A stretch of 64,000 nt of DNA from Calocera cornea HHB12733 (taxonomy: Eukaryota; Basidiomycota; Dacrymycetes; Dacrymycetales; Dacrymycetaceae), in NCBI GenBank assembly GCA_001632435.1, contig KV423959.1:1-64000 (forward strand), given 5' to 3'. Numbering within the stretch: the stretch's first letter is position 1; each line of letters starts with the position of its first letter. Shown here in pieces: positions 22,492 through 34,725 of this stretch. The notes under the pieces are model-generated. The model was not told the origin of the DNA, did not search any database, and worked only from the letters and a program-made list of their open reading frames with translations. Made by a program: the position numbers and the translations under genes.

Positions 22492-25400
22492 ATGCCGCCC
22501 CCCGACTTCTACCCGCTGCCCGACTCGTCCAACGCCTCCCTCCCCATCCACACCCGCCAGCCCACCCGAGGCGCCGCCGGCCCCTCCGTCAGGCGCGCAA
22601 AGACGCTCGTCAAGCCCGAGCGCTCCGTCGCCCCCGCCCCGCTCATCAACCCGCCCACCCTCCCGGGCTCCCAGGCCGTCAAGCTCACCGACCCGTCCAG
22701 CTCCTGGGACGCATGGCGCATATTCTCAATGTTCATCACCTTCTGGGCACCGCCCGTCTTCCTCAGGTGGGCACGCATCCCAGACCGCCCCTCTCAGCAG
22801 GCGTGGAGGGAAAAGGTCGCACTCTGCTTCATCGCCCTCCTCATGGGCGCCGGAGTGGGCTTCATCACCATGGGCCTCGATCGCGTGCTCTGCCCCGTCA
22901 CCGCCTCGATCGACCTCTCCCGGTACTCCAAGCTCGGCACCGAGCCGGGCACCCTCGGCATCGCAGGCTGGCAGTTCAACATCTCCGCCGCCACCCCGCC
23001 CGCCAACTTTGACTTCTTCACCTACGCCGCCCAGCAGCCGGGGCAGGACATCACCCCGTACTTCCAGCGCGGGTACCCCAACTTTCCGGCATGCCAGAGC
23101 GTCAGCGCGCGCTTTGCAAACATGAACGTGTGCAACGGCACGACCTGCCCACTGGGAACACCCGATGCCTCCTCCTTCGGGCCGTACAATATCCACAACA
23201 CCTCGCTCGTCGTCGGGTACGACTGGGACCAGGTCGCCGCCATCACAGACTACATGGTCATCGACGGGGACGTGCTGAACATGCAGCCCTACCTGCAGTT
23301 CAACCCCACGCCGATCGCGAACGATCCCGTCGACCAGGCGCTGCGAACCGTGCTGCGGTTCATGCCCGGCAGCTCGGGCCGCGACGCGACGATGATGTTC
23401 TACTCGCGGCCAAACCTCAAGACCGCCGTGCCGTGCCTCAAGGAGCGCTACTATGCCGGGTCGATCGACAAGATCACCGCCGGGTGCTTCATCAGCATGC
23501 TCTTCCTGTACACGAGCCTGGTCATGATCATGGGCATCGTCCTCACGCGCTTTGCCATGGCGTGCATCTTCAACTGGTTCATCAGCGAGCAGCTCGTCAA
23601 GCCCCCCAAGAACCTCAGCAGGACAGTCATCAGCCCCGCCGTCATGCCCGAGGGCGCAAACGTCACAGTCGACAACGAGACGGGCACAGCTCCCTGGACA
23701 GCGCGCGGGCTGAAGAAGGCCAACAAGCTGTCCAAGCCGTCCGCCAAGACCTCGCGTCCCAGCTCGCCCAACTCGATGCTGCGGGGCCCCGCGGCGGCGG
23801 CAGCCGTCGCCGCCTCCCAGCCGCTCATCTCCGCGGCGCAAATCGGCGCAGAGCTGTACACAGTCTGTCTCGTCACCTGCTACAGCGAGAACGAGGCGTC
23901 GATCCGCGGCACCCTCGACTCGATCGCAGGCACGCACTACTCGGACAAGCGCAAGCTCCTCTTCGTCGTCTGCGATGGGATGGTCACCGGCTCGGGGGAG
24001 CGCATCAGCACGCCGGATATGTGCGTCGGGATGCTCGAGGCGGACGAGCGGTTTGGAGACCCCATGCCGCTGCTGTATGGTGCGGTCGGGACGGGGACGA
24101 AGAGGGAGAATAGGGCCATGGTGTATGCCGGTCATTATGGTGCGTACTCTCACGGTGGATGCTTTCAGATGACTGATGCCTCCTCGTCGTAGTATACGGA
24201 AAACACCGCACCCCCACGCTCATCATCGTCAAGTGCGGCATGGAAAAGGAGCTGAACGACCCCAAGCCCGGCAACCGCGGCAAGCGCGACAGCCAGCTCA
24301 TCCTCATGAACTTCTTCTCCCGCGTCACGTACAACGACCGCATGACCCCGCTCGACTTTGACATGTTCCGCAAGATGCAGGTGCTCATGGGCGTCACGCC
24401 GGATTTCTTCGAGCTCTGTCTGATGGTGAGTGCATATATGCGGGGTGCGATGTGAGGTGCTGACAGAGACGTAGGTGGACGCTGATACCCGGGTGGATCC
24501 GATTTCGCTCAAGCAGCTCGTCAACTGCATGCACCACGACCGCCTGATCATGGGTGTCTGCGGCGAGACGCGGCTGGCGAACAAACGGCAGTCCTGGGTC
24601 ACCATGATCCAGGTGTACGAGTACTTCATCTCGCATCACCTGGCCAAGGCCTTCGAGTCCGTCTTTGGCGGTGTCACCTGTCTCCCCGGATGCTTCTCCA
24701 TGTATCGGCTCAAGGCGCGCAAGTCGGCCGACGACGACTGGGTGCCGCTGCTGTGCAAGCCCGAGATCGTCCGCGACTACAGCCAGAGCGACGTGACCAC
24801 GTTGCACCAGAAGAACCTGCTTCTGCTTGGCGAGGACCGATTCCTCACCACCGTCCTCCTCCGCACCTTCCCCAACCGCAAGATGATCTTTTGCCCGCAG
24901 GCGAAATGCCACACGGTCGCCCCGGACAAGTTCGCCGTCCTGCTCTCCCAGCGCCGTCGCTGGATCAACTCGACCGTGCACAACCTCATGGAGCTCGTCC
25001 GCGTCCGCAACCTCTGCGGCACCTTCTGCTTCTCCATGCAGTTCGTCGTCTTCATGGATCTCCTCGGAACGGCCGTGCTCCCCGTATCCATCTGCCTCAC
25101 CTACACACTCATTGTCAACATGATCATCGCCCCGCCCAACTCGTTCGAAAAGGCCATCCCGCTCATGCTTCTCGTCGCCGTCATCGGCCTCCCCGCCATC
25201 CTTATTCTCATCACAACAAGAAAATTCATCTACTGCGCGTGGATGCTTATTTATCTCATCGCCCTTCCCATTTGGAATTTCGTGCTTCCGGTTTATGCAT
25301 TTTGGCATTTTGATGACTTCTCCTGGGGAGAAACGAGGTGCGTTTACCGTCTTGCATCATTTTTTGCTGATGCCAACAAATCACACAGAAAAGTGGAAGG

Positions 25401-26121
25401 AGAACTCAAAATGCAATCACACGGAGGGATCGCCGCAACCTACGACGGTACATCAGTGCCGTTGCGTCGCTGGGAGGACTGGGAGCGCTCCCGTTTGCGG
25501 AAGCTCAAGCGAGACGAGCGCCGCCGCAAGGAATTCGAGCGCATGCAGTTCGGCCCGCATCTCGACCCTTTCTCCAATCTTCATGCTGTCAACGGAAATG
25601 GAAACGGCATCGGTGCTCCTTTCCAGGGCAGGGAGGTAGTCGACGACGGGTACGACAGCGCCATGTCCGACACCGTCTCCATTGTCTCCTCGAACGAGGA
25701 CGACCAATGGGGCACCCAGATCGGAGGATACAACGAAAACTCTACCCAATACCCGCCTCCCCCGATCACCCTCGGTGCCGAACTGGATGACCACTTCATC
25801 CGAGAGGCAAAGACCGTGGGGAAGGAAGAGCTGGAGGCCATGTTGGAGGAAGGATTCGACGATCGGCCGGCAAATGGCGGGTTCAGCCCCCAGTACCGTG
25901 TGCCTCCGGTCCCGTCGCTGGACTCCAAGTACTTCGTGCAAGCGCCTCCGGCCGCCCAACGATACCGTCTGGAAGATAACCCCGCCTACAAGCCGATAAA
26001 GCCTGTCGGGGAAGCCTCTGCAGTGCGGAGCCAGGGTCATGCCAGACAGCGTTCAGGAGCAGCGGGCAAGCCGCATTACGGCCCTCTGGGACCTTTAGAC
26101 CCCGGTGGCGGAAGGATATGA
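22492..26121 (+). CDS. CHS: Chitin synthase, class IV (Chs3/ChsD) type
   Basis: Four exons (22492-24139, 24193-24425, 24475-25337, 25389-26121) encode 1158 residues. Two N-terminal membrane spans ([17 protein letters not shown] region and [20 protein letters not shown]) precede a luminal or cytosolic domain with a cytochrome-b5-like position. Next come the GT2 catalytic motifs: VDADTR, EDRFLTT and QRRRWINST, the product-binding motif of chitin synthases. C-terminal spans ([42 protein letters not shown]) follow, then [11 protein letters not shown], typical of the class IV/V/VIII group. It polymerises UDP-GlcNAc into chitin at the plasma membrane. The last intron is 51 bp, in frame and without a stop. 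No myosin domain is present, which excludes classes V/VII. The C-terminal ~260 residues are disordered and probably regulatory. Confidence 0.95.
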
Positions 26122-26365
26122 GCGGGCCTCCCTTGATATGTATTCTCTTACCGGATGGGATCTCTCCTTGACACTGAGCCTTCTTGAGTCTTTGTCTCTG
26201 CAGCCATAGCACGTTCCTAGCATACTTACGTCGCATTTCGCTCTGCAATCCTCATACCCCACTGCAATTCAGTCCATTATTACCCTTACTCTCGCAGCCC
26301 TACTACCAGACTCTCTATTCACCCACTAGATAGGTTGCAATGGTATCCCCTCGTTTGCTGCAAGC

Positions 26366-27353
26366 TCACGCCAGCAACGCACCGCCCTCGACATCGATCG
26401 TCTGCCCCGTCACGTTCCTGCACTTCATCAGGTACAGATAGGACTCCGCGACCTCCTCCGGTTGGGCTGTGCGCTTGACGAGCGAGTGTTCACCGAAGAA
26501 CGTCATGAGCCCGGCCTTCGCCTCGGCCGTCATACCATCCCAAAGCTAGGCGGGCATCAGTCAACAAACCCGTGCGATATTCCGCAAGACTCACCTCGGT
26601 TTCGACACCGCCCGGAGCAACGGTGTTGACACTGGCGAGCGCGTTGTCAGCTCACAATTTCCTACTCATGAGCCGAACACCTACCGAATGGGCGCAAGCT
26701 CAACCGCGAGTCCACGAGTGATGCTCTCGACCGCGCCGGCAACAGCTGTGCCAGATAAGAACTCGCTTTGCCTCACGGGCCGAGCGACTCACCTGCCGTC
26801 ATGGCCCAGCCCTTGGAAGGCTTGCGCACCACGGTACCAACAGACATGGTAACAGAGGCGCCCGGGTTGAAGAGGCCCTTCTTGTATGCATACTTCGCGG
26901 AAAGGACAGGTCCCCAGAAGCGGACGTCGAAGATGCCCTTCTGGGTGTCGAGGTCCTCCTCCATGAAGTTGGTCAAAAGGGGATCACCTGCGGTCCACAC
27001 CTATGAGATCAAAACAGTTCAGTCTGAATTTGGTTCGACAATGTTTGAGAGGCACGTACAAGATGGTCAAACTTGCCGACCTTGTCCCAGAAAGCTTCGA
27101 TGGACTTAACATCCTTTGCATTCAGAGTCAGGCCAGAGATGGATCCCGCGAACAGAGGGTTGGTCTTGAGCAGCTTGGTGACAGCCGCATCTACCTTCGC
27201 TTGGCTGCTGGAGGAAATGATGACCTTTGCACCGTGTTCAAGGCTGCCTTGAGCGACGGAGTACCCAATGCCGGACGTGCCGCCAACAACGACGACAAGC
27301 TTGCCGACGAGATGACGGAGGGATGGTGCGCTCTGGGCTGTGGCGATGGACAT
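26366..27353 (-). CDS. SDR-fold NAD(P)-binding protein lacking the YxxxK motif
   Basis: Five exons (27353-27060, 27000-26793, 26745-26685, 26631-26595, 26545-26366) give 259 residues, a classical short-chain dehydrogenase length. The cofactor loop is intact (VVVVGGTSGIGYSVA), and the back half has the usual LAVELAPIRVNTVAPGGVETE ending. At the catalytic helix, where Tyr-x-x-x-Lys is expected, the sequence reads GWAMTAGAVAGAVE, so both residues are replaced. It may be an inactive, regulatory or differently acting SDR. Substrate is unknown. A TATAAATA-like element lies ~70 bases upstream on its strand (27424-27431). The neighbourhood gives no pathway hint. Confidence 0.85.
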
Positions 27354-27423
27354 TGCTGACAATATTTGCTGGTGCTGAGGAGAGTATCCGATAGCAATGT
27401 CCAGCGAGCAGCCGATTGAATCC

Positions 27424-27431
27424 TATTTATA
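27424..27431 (-). promoter_or_regulatory. Putative TATA box of the SDR gene
   Basis: The reverse strand reads TATAAATA about 70 bases before the ATG at 27353. Position suits a TATA element. Confidence 0.45.
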
Positions 27432-28176
27432 CAACAGAGTACGCCAGCACAAGAAGTCAGGGATGGCGCGACTCCGGCTGTTCGCCTCAATAGTAGTGTA
27501 GTTACGTGACCAGACTGATCGGGTGAGCCCATGCGGGTCCATGATCATCCACGTGAAAGCCGGCGTTAGCCCACACGGACATAGCCAGAGTAGTCATCGA
27601 GCTGGTTGAATGGTCGAAAGTGGATCTTCATGTATTGACGCGTTCCTACGAGTGCTGCCAGCATGGACGACTGTTGTCCAATCAGCACGTCGATCCACGG
27701 AGCACAAGGCCGCCTTGACGCGGAAACGGCGGAGCCGTGTCCCTCGGGTACCCGATCGAGCACTGTTGATAACGAAATCACATTATGAAATCTCTTGTGC
27801 TCTAACAGGAAGCCATCGTGCTGGAGTCTGGATTTGGCAGACTGACTGGTGGCCGTGAATAGGAAACGGGTGGCGACGCCTAGGACAATGAGTGGCGGCG
27901 CTTAGGAACGGACGGAGTCATACCATGGAGCAAGTACACAATGCGCTCACAGGAACATCGCCCTCGTTTCTCGTGAGGATGGCATTGTTTGACTTGATAT
28001 CCGACGCTCCTATAAGCCGCAGGCCTAGACAACCAGAGATCTGCTGTCAACATGTGCAGTCCCCACGGTCATCCAACCCGCTCCACGATTATCCTTAAGC
28101 TTAGCCTTCGCCTCCGATTACTGCATGACTTGCTCGTCCACTGGCTGAGCCAACTCTGGATGTTCACGCTTTTGCC
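27432..28176. other. Intergenic, no gene seen
   Basis: About 0.75 kb with short open frames on both strands but no family-like segment. It includes the SDR upstream region and the 3' side of the SWS1-like gene. Confidence 0.4.
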
Positions 28177-28842
28177 TTACGACCAGTTCACGTAGCTGCC
28201 ACAATGTGAGAAGAGGGAAATTCGCTCCATATAGAAACCCATACCTTTGGATGACGGGTCCGGAGGTGGCGGAAAGCAGAGCTCGGCGATATCATCGTCG
28301 CTGGCGGGTTGAATGATGCACTTGTTCAATCTCTCTCCTAGCCTGACCGCCAACACATGTTTGCACTGACCATCCCTTCAGGTCGACACGCTCGCATAGA
28401 AAAATATACATACCATGAGATGCGTGTCGGATAACAGAACAGAGTATGCGAATGACGGGCACGTGCACGAGGGTGGAAAGGTGGACATCAGTTGAGGATG
28501 GACCGTGTACACGTATTTATACTTGTCCTTGGCTTCTTTTCCTCCATATACCCGATAGAAATGCCGACCATAGGGCGTGACCAGCTTGATCACTGCATAC
28601 AAACTGATGTTATGGAGGATGATCGAAGTCATTCGGGTAGAACCTACCTCGTCCTTTGTCGAGAGCGTCCAGTGCAGCGACTAATGTGTTCTGAAAGACG
28701 AGATGAAGCGAGTGGATTTGCTGCTCAGATACTGCCGGCTCTGTCAGATCGCATCCAGATACAATCGGATCTTCTCACAGCCCCCTGGTTCTATAGAGTC
28801 TAGCAGCGACTCTCCCATCTTGATCATCTCGAGATGAGGCAT
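28177..28842 (-). CDS. SWS1: SWIM zinc-finger protein, SWS1/ZSWIM7-like
   Basis: Four exons (28842-28779, 28731-28648, 28592-28414, 28365-28177) give about 171 residues. A helical N-terminus (FQNTLVAALDALDKG) leads into VTPYGRHFYRVYG and the SWIM finger. Its ligands are split across a splice site: SCTCPSFAYSV then CKHVLAVRLGERL (C-x-C...C-x-H). Size, finger position and flanking pattern match ZSWIM7/Sws1, partner of Rad51 paralogues in the Shu complex that promotes Rad51 filament assembly during recombination. The 3' end is uncertain: an optional GT..AG intron near 28240-28190 would end the protein a few residues after PDPSSK instead of reading to the TAA at 28177. Its start is 147 bp from TRM11, divergent. 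Confidence 0.8.
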
Positions 28843-28989
28843 CGTCCCCGACTGGCGGTGGTGGACGCGACAAAGGGCGTGCATGACGCGGCGTGACTGA
28901 TTTCTTTCTAGCCTCGTTCCGTGCATCAGGGTCGAGGTCGTGCGACTCGCAACTTTTTCCCTTTCATCATCTCTTCGCTTTCTTTCAGC
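28843..28989. promoter_or_regulatory. Short bidirectional promoter SWS1/TRM11
   Basis: Only 147 bp separate the two divergent ATGs. The strand toward TRM11 is T/C-rich (TTTTTCCCTTTCATCATC) just before its start. Any core promoters of both genes must lie here or overlap the genes. Confidence 0.6.
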
Positions 28990-30829
28990 ATGGCTCCCTA
29001 TCTGCTTCGGTTTGCTCAGTGTCACTCAGAGTTCCGTCTTCCGGAGCTGAACTCGGTCGCGAAGCTGTATGGGTTCCGTATAACTTTGCCGGAACCGGAA
29101 GAGGATCGTGATCCCACTCGGGCGTTCATGATCGTCGACCTGGACTCGGAGGAGCACGCGCGCTTACTGGCTCGACGATGTATCTTGATCAAGTCAGACC
29201 AAACAATCACGTCGTCTGCAGATCCTTATATTGGAAATGATTTAGGACTGTCTCTGAGCTCTGGGCATCTGCCACCTCGTATGACGAACTGCATGCCTGC
29301 ATGAAGGCCAATCCAGAACGATGGGCTGCATACAACCTGACGAAGCACAAGTACATTGTCGGCGCGACGGGCCACACAATGCCGGATGCTCGTATACTTG
29401 AAACCATAGAGTCTTTTGACTATATGGACTTGAAAGGCGAGATCAATCTGAAGAAGCCGGATGAGGTTTTTGTTTGCATGGAGGAATGTTAGTTGCTATG
29501 CATTGCGAAGGTCTGAACATTCAATCCTGAGGCAGCTTTCAGACGCGGAGAAACCGCCCGGAGTTATGCTGAAGGCGTTCGATGATGAGAACTTTATACG
29601 AGTGTACTTTGGTCGTCAGGTATGAATTACCTTACATCACCTAGCACTATCCTCACTTTTCCGGCCAGCTTGAGCATGGCACAGCACGAAGCCTCATTGT
29701 AGAATTTGATATCAAGAAACGAAAGTACTTCGGCAACACAACCATGGATGCCGAAATCTCCTTACTTATGGCAAACCAAGCGCTAGTGACGTCAGTTGAT
29801 TGGGTCTAGAATACCCGCTCACAACATGCCCAGGCCGAACCGGGAACGTTTATTTATGATCCATTTGCCGGTACAGGTAGCATGCTCTACGTGAGTTCTA
29901 CTCAGGTGCAAACCATCAGAAGACTGAGCAATGTACTAGACATCGGCGTACTTTGGAGCACAAGTATTCGGATCGGACATCGATGGTCGACAGCTGCGAG
30001 GAAAGGGTAGCGGTCCTTTCAACATCATACGCGTATGGACTATCGACTGAGCGGTTTCCAGACAAAGTCCCTGGCATCCTGAGGAGTGCAGCGCAATATG
30101 GGGTTATGAATCGTATAACGGACTGCATTGTATTCGACGTGACATGCAATCCGTGGAGATGCGGCGAGCTGTTCGACGCAATCATCACTGACCCACCTTG
30201 TGAGCATGCCGCCTCTGAGGTATACATTTCTTGACTGAACAGCATAGATGGTGTGCGAGCAGGAGCGAAGCGTTTAGGACGGAAGGAAGGCCTGCCTATG
30301 AGAGAAGAGGCCAAGATGATGGAGGATGGTACACCCTCACACGAGTAAGCTGACTTCGGTCAAACGATGCTGGAATGCTAAAGGCATCCGCAGATCACCT
30401 GATTATCGTCCGCCCAAACGGCCTTACGAACTTGCGGAGCTCGTTCTTGATCTCGTAATCATGTCGCGGTATATGCTGCGACCAGGAGGAAGGCTGGTGT
30501 TCTTCTTGCCGACCATAACAGATGATTACCAAGAGGTCGACGTCCCGCAAATCGAAGGCATGGAGGTCATTGCCAACTCGCTGCAGACGTTTGGGCATGG
30601 CGTATGGGGACGCAGAGTAAGCGACCCATCAACACAAGGAGTGACAGTGACTCAGATAACCCAGCTTATCACGATGGAGAAGACCACCTCCGAGAAGTTC
30701 CCGATGCCAACGTTCGGCCGTCATGTGTCTGACGAGCCAATGCCGGACGGGCAGCACACTCCCGGCCACCAAGGATTCCGCGAAAAGTACTTCGCTGGAT
30801 TTCGACGAAACGGTACGCCACAAGAGTAA
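28990..30829 (+). CDS. TRM11: tRNA (guanine-10-N2)-methyltransferase catalytic subunit
   Basis: Ten exons (28990-29192, 29246-29487, 29543-29619, 29669-29785, 29834-29890, 29940-30006, 30062-30199, 30248-30344, 30394-30616, 30665-30829) give 461 residues. A THUMP-like N-terminal region precedes KKRKYFGNTTMDAEISL. The Rossmann SAM site follows (YDPFAGTGSML, then GSDIDGRQLRGK), and the catalytic D-P-P-Y (TDPPYGVRAGAKRLGRK) is created by joining exons 7 and 8. RRLITMEK near the end is also typical. Trm11 with Trm112 methylates G10 of tRNAs. Frame breaks that look like mutations (for example stops near 30050 and 30240) all fall inside GT..AG introns, so the gene appears intact. Intron 9 (48 bp) is in frame without a stop. 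Confidence 0.93.
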
Positions 30830-30966
30830 CGTTCGATGAGGGTTGCACGGTTTCCTTTTGCATTGCGGTGGTGCCTACACATCCTCGGGTATCCAGGCAC
30901 TCTGCGCTCCTCGGCGGCATCGGATACCCCATTCCGGTCCAGCCGCCCACATCTCCCGTCCATCTC

Positions 30967-31161
30967 CTAGTGATGTTCCGCCTTCTTTATGGTTCTCGGC
31001 TGCCGGATTTCGTCGTATATCACGTATACGCTGAAGGCGACAACGGCGATGCCGAAGCCGGGGAACATGTTGCGGAGGAAGTAGGATTTGCTGAAGATGG
31101 GGTGTTTACGCCACGCCTCCCTCTTCGCCCATGGGTCTCTGTATAGGGGGTGGTCTGCCAT
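30967..31161 (-). CDS. NDUFB3: Complex I B12 subunit (NDUFB3-like)
   Basis: A single exon of 64 residues begins MADHPLYRDPWAKREAWR and continues NMFPGFGIAVVAFSVYVIYDE, the conserved core and single membrane span of the B12/NDUFB3 family of NADH:ubiquinone oxidoreductase. Small size without a cleaved presequence is normal for this subunit. It would sit in the distal membrane arm. It is the second supernumerary complex I subunit in the window (see 17678-18317); the two are 13 kb apart and unlinked functionally except for the complex. Confidence 0.9.
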   Translation of the reverse strand: MADHPLYRDPWAKREAWRKHPIFSKSYFLRNMFPGFGIAVVAFSVYVIYDEIRQPRTIKKAEHH

Positions 31162-31538
31162 GACAACGCTGTATCAATGATATGATTAGACAGATGCACA
31201 AAGTGGCCCGCATAAGACAGCATATACGCACACAATGGTGGGCCGGAGACGAACGTGGAGTGGCGAGGCGTCGGCCGGACCCATTTCGGGGGTGGGTCTG
31301 CGTGGGCAAAATTGCTTAGGGCAGGGTCGGATGGGCTCTGATCGAACTTTGCCGCATTACGCGTGTCACCAGTTAGCGTATAAAAGACCCATACGACGCA
31401 CAAGGCCCCGCAACAGGCACACACCCCAGCTAATCCACCCCATCCCACCATCGTCCATCCTCACTCCGCCTTAACCCCGTCCGTCCACTTCTCCTTGTCT
31501 TTCATTATCAACTTTCGTTACTTTCTCAACGTCCACCC
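31162..31538. other. Divergent intergenic NDUFB3/TOP1
   Basis: About 380 bp of upstream DNA shared by two divergent genes. It contains TATAAAAG at 31379-31386, about 153 bases before the TOP1 ATG, and a C/T-rich leader from 31440 to 31535. Confidence 0.5.
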
Positions 31539-34500
31539 ATGGCCCAAGTCGCACTCTCGGACTCACAAGGCGACAACCGCCTCGCGACGGCTACAAACGG
31601 TCGGGCAAAGGCAAATGGTAGCAACGCCAACGGAAAGCGGCCCTTAGCTGGATCTGGGAGCGACCTTACAGACGATGACATGCCTCTGGTGCGTTCCACA
31701 AGTGATCGCGTGCTGGGGTTCTGGAGCTGACGCGTGCTCACAGGCTAAACGCGCCAAAGGGACGACGACCAACGGCTCTGCACCCGCTGCCAATGGCAAC
31801 GGCAAGGCTCCGAAACGAAAGGCTGTCGAGTCATCAGATAGTGAGGACGACATGCCTATAGCGCAGACGCTCAAGTCTGTCGCCGTGCCCATGCCTGGCG
31901 CTGTCGAGCAGCCTGACGACAACGACGACGTGCCGCTTGCCAAGACGAACGGTCGCGGGGCAAGAGGTCATCCGAGGCAGAGCTACAAAGAGGAGAGTCA
32001 GAGTACCGAGGATGAGGATGACAGCGACGTGCCTATCGCTAAGAAGGCAGCTCCGAAGAAGCGGGCTTCAAACGGGAAGGGCAAGCAACCGCCCAAGAAA
32101 ATGGTGAAGAAGGAGGAATCCGATGAGTCGTCCGACGAGGACGTGCCGTTGTCTCAGAAGACGCCTGCAGCTAAGCCGAAGGCAGCAGCCGCCATGCCTG
32201 CTGCGAAGAAGCGCAAGTCCGAGCCCACGACGCCAGCCACCAAGAAGGCAAAGGTCGAGGTGAAGAAGGAGGAAAGCGTCTCTCCGGTCAAGGCCAGGGG
32301 AAAGAAGGCGAAGAGTGAAGATGCCGATGCCGATGCTCAGGCTAAAGCTGAGGAGGCCGAGGAAGAGGAGTCATACAAATACTGGGAGGCATTGACTGCT
32401 GCGGGAGATGGATCCCAGAAATGGACAACGCTGGAGCACAACGGCGTTCTATTCCCACCGCCTTATCAGTCATTGCCCAGCACTGTCAAGATGCTCTATG
32501 AGGGTATGTCGGGCTTGTATCACAGTATCTAGGTTGTCTCTGAACGAAATCGCTGCAGGAAAGCCTGTCGACTTGCCGCCGGAGTCTGAGGAAGTCGCTG
32601 GGTTCTTCGGTGCTATGCTTGAGACGGATCATGCGCAAGATGCCAAATTTCGCGAAAACTTCTTCGATGACTTCAAGACGGTATTGGAGAAACATCCTCC
32701 GAAGAACGGCATCAAGATAAAGAGCCTTGACAAGTGTGACTTCCGCCCTATGTATGAATATTACGAAGCGGAGCGGGCCAAGAAGAAGGCTTTGTCGGCC
32801 GCGGAGAAGAAGGAACTGAAGAAGGCGAAAGACCTGCTGGAGGAGCCCTATCTGCACTGTCTCCTCGATGGACGCAAAGAGAAGGTTGGCAACTTCAGGG
32901 TTGAGCCGCCCGGCCTCTTTCGAGGACGTGGGGTACATCCTAAGAAGGGAAAGTTAAAGGTAAGGTGCCTACGTGTTGCGGCAGATTTAATGCTTATACT
33001 GGTTCAGCTCCGTCTGTACCCGGAGGACATGATCATCAACATCGGCGAGGGCGCTAAGATTCCCGTCCCCAATATTCCTGGCAAATGGAAGGAAGTCATC
33101 CACGATAATACTGTTACCTGGCTTGCCAACTGGAAGGAAAATGTCAACGGGAACTCGAAGTATGTCTTTCTGGCTGCCGGCAGTTCTCTGAAGGGGCAGA
33201 GCGACATCGCCAAGTTCGAGAAAGCCCGCGAACTGAAGAAACATGTCGCTCGCTTGCGGAAAGACTATACAGCTGACCTGACCAGCAAAGTCATGGCAGA
33301 TCGTCAGCGTGCCACGGCAGTCTACTTTATTGACCGCTATGCCCTTCGTGCCGGTAACGAGAAAGGCGACGATGAAGCCGACACTGTCGGCTGCTGCTCT
33401 CTGCGATACGAACACGTGACGATGGAGAAGCCTGACAAGCTTATTCTGGACTTCTTGGGCAAAGACTCTATTCGCTACTACAACGAGCTCAAGGTAGAGA
33501 TTCAGATCTTCAAGAATATCCGCATCTTCAAAGATGGCAAGTCCATAGGTGATGACTTGTTTGATCGTGTTACGGTATGTCGATCCCTTCGAATGATCTC
33601 CAAGCCAGGACTCACGGTACATCAAGACGACCGGCCTGAACAAGTATCTGCAGTCATACATGAAGGGCTTAACGGCGAAAGTGTTCCGTACCTACAATGC
33701 TTCCGTCACATGTCAGCAGCAGCTGGAGAAGCTCACCGACCCGAATGCGACTGTCGCAGAAAAGATACTAGCCTTCAACCGCGCTAATCGTGAGGTGGCC
33801 ATTCTCTGTAACCATCAACGTACTGTCAGCAAAGGCTTCGCTGCGTCCATGGAGAAGATGAACGACAAGGTGAGCACCTATCGCACTATGGCGGTAAGAT
33901 TTCTCACTGTGTCTGCAGCTGCGGGCTCTCAAATACCAGCGGAGGAAGTTACGGTATGCTCTCCTCACCCAGGAGCCCCAGTTAAAGAAGAAGAGGAAGG
34001 AGCTTGTGGAGGAGGAATCCGATCTAGATGATGAATGGATCGCCACCCACGAGGATGAGCTGCGAAAGAAGGAGATTGAGAAAACTGAAAAGAAGTTCGA
34101 GAAGGAAAAGGAAAAGGCTGCAGCTGAGGGCGAAGAGGAGCCGAAGGCGTCGGTTCTGAACGACCGCATTGCGGCTATCAACGAGGAGTACGACCGTCTC
34201 AAGAAAGAACGCGGCAGCAAGAATGTCGAACTCAAGTCTGCAAAATCGGCTGAGAAGATAGAGGAGGCTCTGGAAAAACTTGACGAGAGGATCAAGAACT
34301 TCCGCTACCAAATCACCGACAAGGACGAGGGCAAGGAGGTTTCTTTGACAACGTCGAAGACCAACTACATCGACCCTCGTATCATCGCTGCTTGGGCCAA
34401 GAAGCATGGCGTTCCGATTGAGAAGGTCTTGAGCAAGTCTTTAATTACCAAATGTGCGTCGTATGTCTCCAACCGCAATGACCGTGCACTGACACTTTGA

Positions 34501-34545
34501 ATAGTCCCATGGGCCGTAGAGGTAGACCCCGACTTCGTCTTCTAG
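31539..34545 (+). CDS. TOP1: DNA topoisomerase I (type IB)
   Basis: Seven exons (31539-31688, 31744-32503, 32559-32959, 33008-33574, 33627-33869, 33919-34453, 34505-34545) give 898 residues. A long Lys/Glu/Ser-rich N-terminus of ~270 residues (nuclear localisation, disordered) leads into the core, starting YKYWEAL. Core landmarks include [27 protein letters not shown] and [10 protein letters not shown] charged coiled-coil linker follows. The C-terminal domain holds the catalytic tyrosine in [10 protein letters not shown] (about Tyr857) and ends PDFVF. The enzyme nicks one strand to relax supercoils during transcription and replication. The acceptor before exon 5 is AAG, slightly unusual. All key blocks are present. 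Confidence 0.97.
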
Positions 34546-34725
34546 TGTGCTGGCATTAAATATGGAGCATATTCGCACGTCGCACCAACGCATCATCATT
34601 ATCATTACAAGGACTGGCCTCTATCCCACAAGTTTGTTGTCTCTCTAGAGATACCAGAAAGTGTATTATGTAGACTTCGAACGCATTGCTGCGGAGCCCA
34701 TGTCTCCGCTGACGTTATCGGGGTA

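Noticed and set aside
22726..24153. 475-codon reverse frame opposite chitin synthase
   Set aside because: It is a shadow of the GC-rich chitin synthase exon; no independent motif.
29940..30344. TRM11 looked broken by stops and frame shifts
   Set aside because: All interruptions fall inside short GT..AG introns, and the joined exons restore the SAM-binding and D-P-P-Y motifs in one frame.
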